Shown one piece after another: positions 1 through 5,474 of a stretch of DNA of 5,780 nt (its first letter is position 1; every line of letters starts with the position of its first letter). The DNA is from Chloroflexota bacterium (GTDB lineage Bacteria; Chloroflexota; Limnocylindria; Limnocylindrales; CSP1-4). The stretch covers positions 1-5,780 of the forward strand of contig JAJYDP010000346.1 of the NCBI GenBank assembly GCA_021777365.1, in the 5' to 3' direction. The notes beneath the pieces are model-generated. The model was not told the DNA's origin, did no database searches, and saw nothing but the letters and a program-made list of their open reading frames with translations. A program made the translations under genes and the position numbers.

Positions 1-74
1 CGGCGGACCGGGTGCGGGCCTACTTTGCGGGACGGCGGGCAGCCCCAGTGGCGGCGCCCGATCCCACCGCCTGA
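1..74 (+). CDS. C-terminal end of an unidentified upstream gene (partial)
   Basis: In the third forward frame the window opens with 23 codons ending in TGA at 72-74. The peptide begins ADRVRAYFAGRR and ends in an Ala/Pro-rich tail (APDPTA), which looks like an ordinary protein C-terminus. It would lie 65 bases upstream of the DUF169 gene on the same strand and may belong to the same transcript. The fragment is too short to assign a family. The other forward frames are also open here, so the choice of frame rests only on the more protein-like composition and the clean stop before the next ribosome binding site. Confidence 0.35.
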   Translation, partial: ADRVRAYFAGRRAAPVAAPDPTA

Positions 75-126
75 GCCTGGGCCATGGCGCTGCCCGCTGG
101 GCCCGCGCATAGGCCACGAACACGAC

Positions 127-132
127 AAGGAG
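127..132 (+). promoter_or_regulatory. Ribosome binding site of the DUF169 gene
   Basis: AAGGAG lies seven bases before the ATG at 140, a near-ideal Shine-Dalgarno spacing, and fixes this start. The surrounding ten bases (CAAGGAGCCC) recur exactly in front of the OsmC-like gene. No convincing -35/-10 promoter was seen in the 75-139 gap. Confidence 0.75.
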
Positions 133-139
133 CCCAACG

Positions 140-865
140 ATGTCCACCATCACGGTGCTGCGCGAGCAGCCACCCGACTACGCCGAGCTCAGTCACCGGA
201 TCGCAGGCGCCGTCAACCTGACCAAGGCGCCGGTCGCGGTCAAGCTCTTTGACGATCCCCACGCGGTCCCCGAGGGCCTGCCCCGGCCCGCCAGCGCCAT
301 GTACTACTGCGCCGCGGTCGGGCTTGCCATGGGGGGCGAGACGATCCTGATGCAGGCCGACGACCACGGCTGTCAGCGGGGCGCCTACATGCTGGGCGTC
401 AAGGAGGCTCCCGCGGCGGTCACCAACGGGGTGCCCTACGCCAAGTCGCACATGGTCGGCAGCCCCCGCGCGGGCAAGCGACTGATCGAGCAGGCGCCGA
501 AGCTCCGGGTCGGCTCGACCGCGGCGATCCTGCTGACACCGCTCGCGCAGACCCCCGTGGATCCCGACGTGGTCCTCTTCGCGGCCACTCCCCACCAGGC
601 GCTGCAACTGCTCAACGCCACCAGCTACGAGACCGGGGTAGAGATCCCGCTCCGTTTCCAGATCCTCACCTCCTTCTGCGCGTACGCCACCGTGCTGCCG
701 TTCCAGAGCGGCCGCCCGGAGGCGACGATCCCCCAGGAGCAGGCGCGCAAGCGGGCCGAGTTCACCAACGAGGAGATGCTCGTCGGGATCCCGGCCGAGA
801 TGCTGCAGCGGGTGGCCGACGTGATCGTCGGGATCTGCTGCGTGGCGCCCGCGCCGGAGGTGTAG
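140..865 (+). CDS. DUF169 family protein (COG2043)
   Basis: This 241-residue protein resembles the DUF169/COG2043 family, which has no established biochemical function. Support includes the N-terminal segment with LTKAPVAVKLF (residues 27-37), then a Cys-containing block (C57, YYCAAVGLAMGGE), then ADDHGCQRGAYMLG (residues 73-86, C78), all in the family's usual order. A third block near residues 174-220 carries C180 followed by a Pro- and charge-rich stretch ending in VGIPAEML. A CC pair (C233-C234) sits near the C-terminus. The conserved cysteines hint at metal or thiol chemistry, which is an inference. There is no signal peptide and no membrane segment, so it is probably cytoplasmic. The ATG is set by AAGGAG seven bases upstream. 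It is the first complete gene of a co-directional run with OsmC, UspA, ChrA and a ferredoxin-reductase fusion. The length is typical of the family. Confidence 0.8.
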   Translation: MSTITVLREQPPDYAELSHRIAGAVNLTKAPVAVKLFDDPHAVPEGLPRPASAMYYCAAVGLAMGGETILMQADDHGCQRGAYMLGVKEAPAAVTNGVPYAKSHMVGSPRAGKRLIEQAPKLRVGSTAAILLTPLAQTPVDPDVVLFAATPHQALQLLNATSYETGVEIPLRFQILTSFCAYATVLPFQSGRPEATIPQEQARKRAEFTNEEMLVGIPAEMLQRVADVIVGICCVAPAPEV

Positions 866-922
866 GTCCATGCAACCTCCCATCAGCCCGGGCGTGACGG
901 CCCCCGTCCGGCCGGACACCTC

Positions 923-928
923 AAGGAG
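923..928 (+). promoter_or_regulatory. Ribosome binding site favouring a GTG start for the OsmC-like gene
   Basis: AAGGAG is followed after seven bases by GTG at 936, in frame with the OsmC-like coding sequence. The same ten-base context, CAAGGAGCCC, precedes the DUF169 start with the same spacing. A competing start, ATG at 870, has GGAGG at 856-860 nine bases upstream, so both are possible. The GTG is preferred because the OsmC-like domain needs nothing before it and the extra 22 codons encode a low-complexity Pro/Ser-rich stretch. Confidence 0.6.
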
Positions 929-935
929 CCCCTCC

Positions 936-1376
936 GTGACCGCCCCCCTCCACGCCCAGCCCCAGGTGCTCTCGGTCGTTGCCAGCCAGGTCGATGCTCT
1001 CATGGCCACCGTGCACGCGCGTTCGTGGGGCGCGACCTGGGCCATCACCGGGACCCAGCCGGTGGATGCGCCCAAGCCGACCGAGGCGCTGATCGGCGCC
1101 CTGGCGGCCTGCATGATCTCGGGCATCCAGCGCGAGAGCGCGGCGGCCGGCCTGCGCATCGACGCCGTCGAGGTGACGGCGCAGGCCACCCGCTTCGGGG
1201 GTCCGGACGGCCCCCGCCTGGGCGACTTCCGGGTCGAGGTGACCGTCACCAGCCCGGAACCCGAGGCGGCCTTGCGCCCACTGCTCGACGCACTTCAGTT
1301 CAACGGCACGGTGACCAACACCCTGCAGCTGGGCCAGCCCATCACGATCGAATCCCGCGTGGTGCGGGCCGCCTGA
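936..1376 (+). CDS. OsmC-like family protein lacking the second conserved cysteine
   Basis: From the GTG at 936 this is a 146-residue protein; from ATG 870 it would be 168. The signature is PTEALIGALAACMISGI (residues 48-64), the OsmC/Ohr helix that carries the first conserved Cys (C59). It is followed by the strand LRIDAVEVTAQA, a long strand FRVEVTVTSPEP (98-109), the helix EAALRPLLDAL, and the final block TVTNTLQLG. OsmC and Ohr members are small cytoplasmic dimers; the best-studied ones reduce organic hydroperoxides through two cysteines. In this protein the place where family members usually have Cys-Pro, just before the (V)xNTL motif, reads Gly124-Thr125, so the second cysteine is absent. 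It may therefore act as a one-cysteine enzyme, bind a ligand, or have another role. It follows DUF169 by 70 bases and precedes the UspA gene by 62. Confidence 0.82.
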   Translation: MTAPLHAQPQVLSVVASQVDALMATVHARSWGATWAITGTQPVDAPKPTEALIGALAACMISGIQRESAAAGLRIDAVEVTAQATRFGGPDGPRLGDFRVEVTVTSPEPEAALRPLLDALQFNGTVTNTLQLGQPITIESRVVRAA

Positions 1377-1401
1377 TGCGGCTCCCTCCGCGCCCACCGG
1401 A

Positions 1402-1425
1402 CATCCCGGCCATGGTCCCGGGATG
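1402..1425 (+). repeat. Inverted repeat abutting the UspA ribosome binding site
   Basis: CATCCCGG (1402-1409) and CCGGGATG (1418-1425) are perfect 8-base complements around an 8-base loop. The right arm ends immediately before AGGAGG (1426-1431). In RNA this would form a GC-rich hairpin next to the Shine-Dalgarno sequence. There is no U-tract, so a classical terminator is unlikely. It may tune translation or mRNA stability, or be chance in GC-rich DNA. Confidence 0.5.
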
Positions 1426-1431
1426 AGGAGG
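1426..1431 (+). promoter_or_regulatory. Ribosome binding site of the universal stress protein gene
   Basis: AGGAGG lies seven bases before ATG 1439. This is the strongest Shine-Dalgarno match in the window and fixes the start. It lies directly against the right arm of a perfect 8-base inverted repeat. Confidence 0.75.
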
Positions 1432-1438
1432 CTCTCCG

Positions 1439-1900
1439 ATGTTCCAGAAGATCCTGTGGGCGACTGATTTCTCGGCCCCCGCCCGGGATGCCGGCGGCAA
1501 GGTGCTCGAGTGCGCCCAGTGCTCACATCGCCCCATCGACGTGCTGACCGTGGTCACGCCGGACGACCTGCCGCCCTTCCTGCTCGACGTGCCCGATCCG
1601 TTCATCGCCGAGGAGGCGGTGCACGAGGCCGAGCGGCGGCTGGAGGTCGAGCACGAGGCCCGGGTCCGGCACGAGCTCGAGTCCGAGACCCAGTTCCTGC
1701 GCGATGCCGGCATCGAGACGACCCTGCACGTACGGGTCGGGTCCCCGGGAGACGAGATCCTCGCCGCCGCCCAGGAGCTCGGAAGCGACCTGATCGCGAT
1801 GGGCTCGCACGGCAAGCGCTCGCTGGAGGAGCTGCTGATGGGCAGCACCGTGGAGCAGGTGACCAAGCGCGCCGGCTGCCCGGTCCTCGTCGTGCGCTGA
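1439..1900 (+). CDS. UspA-type universal stress protein, ATP-binding class
   Basis: This is a single-domain universal stress protein of 153 residues, the usual length. It starts with the family strand KILWATDFS (residues 4-12, with Asp10 at the nucleotide-binding position). A charged helical stretch (residues 57-90) and the strand TTLHVRVGSPGDEI (94-107) follow. The C-terminal ATP-binding signature G-x2-G-x9-G-S is intact (G122, G125, G135, S136 in GSHGKRSLEELLMGS), followed by CPVLVVR at the end. Proteins with this signature bind ATP and generally act as dimers in the cytoplasm; their partners vary. The start is fixed by AGGAGG at 1426-1431. The TGA stop shares its A with the ATG of the transporter gene, so the two are probably translationally coupled. 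A role in sensing or gating for the transporter is possible but inferred. Confidence 0.93.
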   Translation: MFQKILWATDFSAPARDAGGKVLECAQCSHRPIDVLTVVTPDDLPPFLLDVPDPFIAEEAVHEAERRLEVEHEARVRHELESETQFLRDAGIETTLHVRVGSPGDEILAAAQELGSDLIAMGSHGKRSLEELLMGSTVEQVTKRAGCPVLVVR

Positions 1901-3192
1901 TGGCGTCAGCCACAGAGACCGTCGCGGGACCGGCGGCCCGCGGTATGGCAGCCGCGACCGCGACCGCGCTCGGAGGCGGGGAGGGCTCCCGCTCCCGCGT
2001 GGTGCCCAGTATTGCCCAGCTCTTCGCCACGTTCTTCGCGATCGGCCTGACCTCGTTCGGCATGGCCATCCTGCAGAACATCCGCTCGGTGCCGGTCCGG
2101 CGTGGCTGGATCGGGCGCGAGGAGATCGACGAGGGGCTGGGGCTCGTGCAGCTCTACCCCGGCGCGATCATGGTCGACCTGGTCGCCTACATCGGCTACC
2201 GGATCCACCGCGTGGCCGGCGCCGTGGCGGCCACCGCGGGGTTCGTCACGCCGGCGCTCGTGCTGATGCTCGGGCTCTCCTGGGTGTATGCCACGTATGG
2301 GTCCGCGCCCGGGGTCGCCGGGCTGGTGGTTGGCCTGGACGCCATCGTGGTCGGCGTGGTGGCGAGCGTGGCGATCGACTTCGCCCTCCAGCACGCCCGC
2401 GGCACGCTGCCGGCGCTGCTGGCGCTGGCCGGGTTCGCGGTGGCCGTGAGTGGCGTCGGCCTGCTCTGGGCAGTCCTGGGCGGGCTGGCCATCGGAGCGG
2501 TCGCGATCCGACCGGGCCGCGGCGGCGCGGTGGCGCCGGGCAGGGCATCCGCCCCCGTGCGGGCCGAGGAGGCGCTCTCGTGGCGCCGGCTGGCGCTGGC
2601 CCTCGTGCCGGGCGTCATCGTGGTGGCGGCCGCGGCGGTCGCGACCGTCTCGAGCGGGGTCCTGTCCACGCTCTTCCTCGACATGACCCGGATCGGGACG
2701 GTCGCGTTCGGCAACGGGTCCACGATCCTGCCGGTGCTGCAGCAGGACGTGGTCGACACCCGGCACTGGCTGGGCCTGCCGGAGTTCGGGGTGGCGATCG
2801 GGTTCGGGCAGGTCACACCGGGCCCCTTCCTGATCAGCGCGGCGTTCGTCGGCTATCGCGTGGCCGGGCTGTGGGGTGGCGTGCTCGCCGCGATCGCGAT
2901 CTTTGCCCCCAGCGTCGCGATGACCACGGTCGCGGCCGAGCTCTACCCGTGGCTGCGGCGCTGGGCCTGGGTCAAGGGGGCGGTGGCCGGCGTCATGGCC
3001 GTCTTCGTCGGCCTGCTGGCCAGCGTGGCCCTCTCGCTCGGACGGCCCCTTCTGCCGCTGCCGGCGGCGCTCGTGCTGCTCGCCGCGGCATTCGTCGCGG
3101 TGCGCGTCGCGCGCTGGAACCTGCTCGCGGTGTTCGGGGCCGGACTGGCCGCCTGGGCCGCCTACCTCGCGCTCGGCGGTGCCTGGCGCTGA
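1900..3192 (+). CDS. ChrA/CHR family transporter, two-domain (chromate-transport family)
   Basis: This is a 430-residue integral membrane protein of the chromate ion transporter family (COG2059), of the long type with two homologous halves. The N-terminal half has FFAIGLTSFGMAILQNI (residues 45-61), V65-RRGW70, then QLYPGAIMVDLVAYIGY (84-100). The C-terminal half repeats the pattern with TVAFGNGSTILPVLQQDVV (267-285), then QVTPGPF (304-310) and FVGYRVAGLWGG. A polar linker (about 205-228) separates the halves, and hydrophobic segments account for most of the rest. A Thr/Ala/Gly-rich tail of about 35 residues precedes the first membrane helix. Family members export chromate in characterised cases, but many have unknown substrates. 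The start ATG overlaps the UspA stop (TGATG) and has no Shine-Dalgarno sequence, so translational coupling is likely. An internal ATG at codon 16 is an alternative start. The N-half has PGA where the C-half keeps PGP. Confidence 0.9.
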   Translation: MASATETVAGPAARGMAAATATALGGGEGSRSRVVPSIAQLFATFFAIGLTSFGMAILQNIRSVPVRRGWIGREEIDEGLGLVQLYPGAIMVDLVAYIGYRIHRVAGAVAATAGFVTPALVLMLGLSWVYATYGSAPGVAGLVVGLDAIVVGVVASVAIDFALQHARGTLPALLALAGFAVAVSGVGLLWAVLGGLAIGAVAIRPGRGGAVAPGRASAPVRAEEALSWRRLALALVPGVIVVAAAAVATVSSGVLSTLFLDMTRIGTVAFGNGSTILPVLQQDVVDTRHWLGLPEFGVAIGFGQVTPGPFLISAAFVGYRVAGLWGGVLAAIAIFAPSVAMTTVAAELYPWLRRWAWVKGAVAGVMAVFVGLLASVALSLGRPLLPLPAALVLLAAAFVAVRVARWNLLAVFGAGLAAWAAYLALGGAWR

Positions 3193-3194
3193 TT

Positions 3195-3218
3195 GACACG
3201 CCCGGCAGCGGGCATGTC
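3195..3218 (+). repeat. Imperfect inverted repeat between the transporter and ferredoxin-reductase genes
   Basis: GACA-C-GCCCG (3195-3204) pairs with CGGGC-A-TGTC (3209-3218) around a GCAG loop, giving nine base pairs with one C/A mismatch. It starts two bases after the transporter stop and ends eight bases before the GGGAG ribosome binding site. There is no T-run after it, so intrinsic termination is not supported. It could be an mRNA processing or stability element. Confidence 0.45.
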
Positions 3219-3226
3219 CCATCCGA

Positions 3227-3231
3227 GGGAG
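3227..3231 (+). promoter_or_regulatory. Ribosome binding site of the ferredoxin-reductase gene
   Basis: GGGAG within GAGGGAG lies eight bases before ATG 3240. It sets this start and excludes the long in-frame open stretch that runs back into the transporter gene. Confidence 0.65.
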
Positions 3232-3239
3232 TTGACATC

Positions 3240-4343
3240 ATGACCCAGTCGCCCATCTCATCCGAGGACAAGTTCAGCAAGCCGTGGCACGGCATTCCCC
3301 GCAGCGAGATCCCCTGGTTCCCCACCGTCGATCCCGACGTCTGCATCGGGTGCGGGAGCTGCGTGGTCAGCTGTTCGAGGGGCGTCTACCGCTTCGACTT
3401 CGACCGCAAGAAGAGCGTCGTGGCCGACCCGATGCACTGCATGGTCGGCTGCCGCACCTGCGCCTCCACCTGCCCGGCCAATGCGATCAGCTTCCCGCCT
3501 GCCCAGGTCGTCCTCGACCTGGAGCTTCGGCCGGAGGTCCGCCACTCGATCGAGGACGAGCTGCTGGCACGGCGTGAGCAGATCGCCCTCATCGACGTGC
3601 TGCCTCACCCGGACCGGATGATCCAGCTCGAAATCCAGGAGATCCGCCAGGTGGGCAGCGCCACCCGCCTCTTCCTGTTGAAGCCGCACCGGCCCGAGGA
3701 CTGCATGTGCGAGTTCGCGCCGGGCCAGTACGTCGAGATCTGGGTGCCCGGCACCGACTGGATGTCGCGGGCCTACTCCATCGGCAACGCGCCCAGCGCC
3801 GACGGTTCGGTGGAGCTGCAGATCAAGAAGCTCGAGGGGGGGCGCCTGTCTGGCTGGGCCTTCGAGCAGGCCAAGGTCGGGGATGTTGTCACCGCGCGCG
3901 GGCCACTGGGCGCGTTCACCATGCGCTCGACGCCCGACCGGCCGCTCGTCTTCGTCGCGCGCGGCACGGGGTTCGCCCCTATGAAGGCGCTCATCGAGCA
4001 GCAGCTGGCGATGTTCCCGCAGCGCCAGATGCATCTCTTCTGGGGTGCGACTTCCTCGGACGATCTCTACGACCTGGATGCGATCGCGGGCTGGCTGCAG
4101 ACGGACCACAACCTGCGGGTCACCCTCGTGGCGCGCACGTTCGGCGACGACTTTGTGGCGCCCGCCGGGGCCACGACAGTCGTCGGTCGCCTGTCCGATG
4201 CAGTGCGCGCCTCCGGCCTCGATCTCTCCGGGTATGACGCCTACGTCGCCGGCCCGCGCGTCACGGTCGCGGACAGCATCGCGTCCCTGCAGGCGCGTGA
4301 AGTGGCGAACGAGCGGATCTTCGCCGACTCGTACGGGGTGTGA
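3240..4343 (+). CDS. Fusion of a two-cluster [4Fe-4S] ferredoxin with an FAD/NAD(P)-binding oxidoreductase
   Basis: This 367-residue soluble electron-transfer protein has two parts. Residues 30-85 form a bacterial-type ferredoxin with two cysteine sets: C35-x2-C38-x2-C41-x3-C45, then C67-x3-C71-x2-C74-x3-C78-P, enough for two [4Fe-4S] clusters. Residues about 125-367 form a ferredoxin-NADP+ reductase-type module. Its FAD-binding RAYS is at 177-180, GPLGAF at 221-226, a nucleotide-binding RGTGFAPMKAL at 241-251, LFWGATSSDDLYD at 266-278, and a C-terminal YVAGPR (335-340) plus RIFADSYG. It probably shuttles electrons between NAD(P)H and an iron-sulfur acceptor or donor. The same order (N-terminal ferredoxin, C-terminal reductase) is known in BoxA, the reductase of benzoyl-CoA epoxidase, but no BoxB oxygenase is visible here, and the nucleotide-binding segment looks more like the oxygenase-reductase class. 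The usual Cys before GP in the last motif is Ala. It is the last gene of the run, 47 bases after the transporter. The partner is unknown. Confidence 0.88.
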   Translation: MTQSPISSEDKFSKPWHGIPRSEIPWFPTVDPDVCIGCGSCVVSCSRGVYRFDFDRKKSVVADPMHCMVGCRTCASTCPANAISFPPAQVVLDLELRPEVRHSIEDELLARREQIALIDVLPHPDRMIQLEIQEIRQVGSATRLFLLKPHRPEDCMCEFAPGQYVEIWVPGTDWMSRAYSIGNAPSADGSVELQIKKLEGGRLSGWAFEQAKVGDVVTARGPLGAFTMRSTPDRPLVFVARGTGFAPMKALIEQQLAMFPQRQMHLFWGATSSDDLYDLDAIAGWLQTDHNLRVTLVARTFGDDFVAPAGATTVVGRLSDAVRASGLDLSGYDAYVAGPRVTVADSIASLQAREVANERIFADSYGV

Positions 4344-4346
4344 AGT

Positions 4347-5474
4347 TCAGGACCGGCGTCCCGGGGCCTCAGGCTCGTCCGGAAACGGTGCGTGCATCAG
4401 ATCGCCCTGCCCACCCCCGCGTCCGTAGTACTCGAGGACTGGTCTGGGCCCGGGGACTGAGGGCGAGGGCGGCGGCTCAGCGCTTGTGACGGGCGGGGCG
4501 ATGCCGGCAAGGTCGTCGGATCGGACGGGGGCGCGGGTGAGCTCCCGCCCGGTGGCAGCCCGCAGCGCGTTGACCACCGCGACCGTGGCCGCGATGGTGG
4601 GCACCTCGCCGACCCCCTTGGCGCCGTAGGGCACCCCCGGCTCCGCGTGCTCCACCAGCTCGGAGACGATCGGCGGCGCGTCGAGGACCGTGGGAATGAG
4701 GTAATCGGTGAAGGAGGCGTTGCGCATGAGCCCCTCCTTCAGCTGGACCTCTTCCATCAGCGCGTGGCCCATGCCGATGACGAGACCACCCTCGACCTGG
4801 CCTTCCAGGCCCTGCGGGTTGATCGCCCGCCCCACGTCCTCGACGGCCGCCAGCTGGACCACGCGGGCCAGGCCGAGCTGCACATCCACGTCCACCACGG
4901 CCCGCTCGGCGACGAAGGCGAAGAACGGATGAGCGTCGCCCTGGCCGCGCTCGTCGAGCGGCTGCGTGGGACGGTGGTGGAAGACCCGTGTCGCGACGAT
5001 CGGCTGATCGAGGAACTCCTCCACGCGGGCCACGGCGACGCCATCGGCCAGCACCTGCCCCTCCTGCAGCGACAGGTGCGCGTCGCGCAGGTCATGCGCG
5101 GCCCGCACCCGATCGAACAGCTCCTCGCGGACAGTCGTGCAGGTGAGTTGAACGGCGCCGCTCGACATGACGGTCTGCCTCGACGCCGAGCTCGAGCCGG
5201 CGGAGCCGACGCCCGTATCGGCCTCGTGGAGTGCCACCGCGTGCACCCCAAGCTCGGTGCGTGCGACCTGCACCAGCACCGTGGCCAGCCCCTGGCCCGA
5301 GTCGACCGCAGCGCTGTGCACTTCGACGAGCGGTCCCTCGGCTCCGGCCGACAAGGTCACCCTCGCCTCGCAGGAGTCGTCGAACCCTTCGCTGTAGCCG
5401 ATGTTCTTGAACCCCAGCGCGTATCCGACCCCTCTCCGAAGCCCCTCGCCATGGGTGACGTTGCCCAGGCCCCC
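4347..5474 (-). CDS. Xanthine dehydrogenase family molybdopterin-binding subunit, C-terminal part (downstream of a frameshift)
   Basis: This frame carries the C-terminal part of the large, molybdenum-cofactor-binding subunit of the xanthine dehydrogenase/aldehyde oxidase family. Reading from the G-run at 5470-5475 it starts GGLGNVTHGEG, then RRGVGYALGFKNIGYSEGF, a block that belongs after the N-terminal piece encoded in the neighbouring frame. Further motifs are VDSGQGLATVLVQVA, FHHRPTQPLDERGQGDAH, VDVDVQLG, VEDVGRAINPQGLEGQVEGG, FTDYLIPT and PYGAKGVGEVPT. The Glu of GVGE (codon at 4605-4607) matches the catalytic glutamate that in this family activates the molybdenum-bound hydroxyl. The core ends near DDLAGI and is followed by a 50-residue Pro/Gly-rich tail (4350-4499). 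Such enzymes hydroxylate purines, aldehydes or N-heterocycles with separate FeS and FAD subunits, none of which is in view; the substrate cannot be told. An in-frame GTG at 5358-5360 could be called as a start by gene finders but lies inside the conserved domain. It converges on the ferredoxin-reductase gene. Confidence 0.87.
   Translation of the reverse strand, partial: GGLGNVTHGEGLRRGVGYALGFKNIGYSEGFDDSCEARVTLSAGAEGPLVEVHSAAVDSGQGLATVLVQVARTELGVHAVALHEADTGVGSAGSSSASRQTVMSSGAVQLTCTTVREELFDRVRAAHDLRDAHLSLQEGQVLADGVAVARVEEFLDQPIVATRVFHHRPTQPLDERGQGDAHPFFAFVAERAVVDVDVQLGLARVVQLAAVEDVGRAINPQGLEGQVEGGLVIGMGHALMEEVQLKEGLMRNASFTDYLIPTVLDAPPIVSELVEHAEPGVPYGAKGVGEVPTIAATVAVVNALRAATGRELTRAPVRSDDLAGIAPPVTSAEPPPSPSVPGPRPVLEYYGRGGGQGDLMHAPFPDEPEAPGRRS

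Noticed and set aside
20..1249. Minus-strand open frame of 409 codons opposite the DUF169 and OsmC-like genes
   Set aside because: Arg/Gly/Ala-rich composition with no recognisable motif; it is antisense to two well-supported genes and explained by GC-rich codon use.
1510..1899. Upstream extension of the transporter frame across the UspA gene
   Set aside because: The 130 extra codons are Arg/Pro-rich noise overlapping a clear UspA gene; the transporter start at the TGATG overlap fits the domain better.
3195..3218. Intrinsic terminator after the transporter gene
   Set aside because: The stem is followed by a mixed sequence without a T-run, and the next gene is on the same strand 22 bases later with its own ribosome site.
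1906..3222. Minus-strand open frame of 438 codons opposite the transporter
   Set aside because: Highly polar, His/Arg/Gly/Asp-rich sequence typical of the antisense of a hydrophobic GC-rich gene; no motif and no ribosome binding site noted.
2580..3239. Upstream extension of the ferredoxin-reductase frame into the transporter gene
   Set aside because: Arg/Gly/Ala-rich shadow in another frame of the transporter; ATG 3240 has its own Shine-Dalgarno sequence and begins a complete protein.
3258..4109. Minus-strand open frame of 283 codons opposite the ferredoxin-reductase gene
   Set aside because: No domain signature; it mirrors a gene with clear cysteine and nucleotide-binding motifs.
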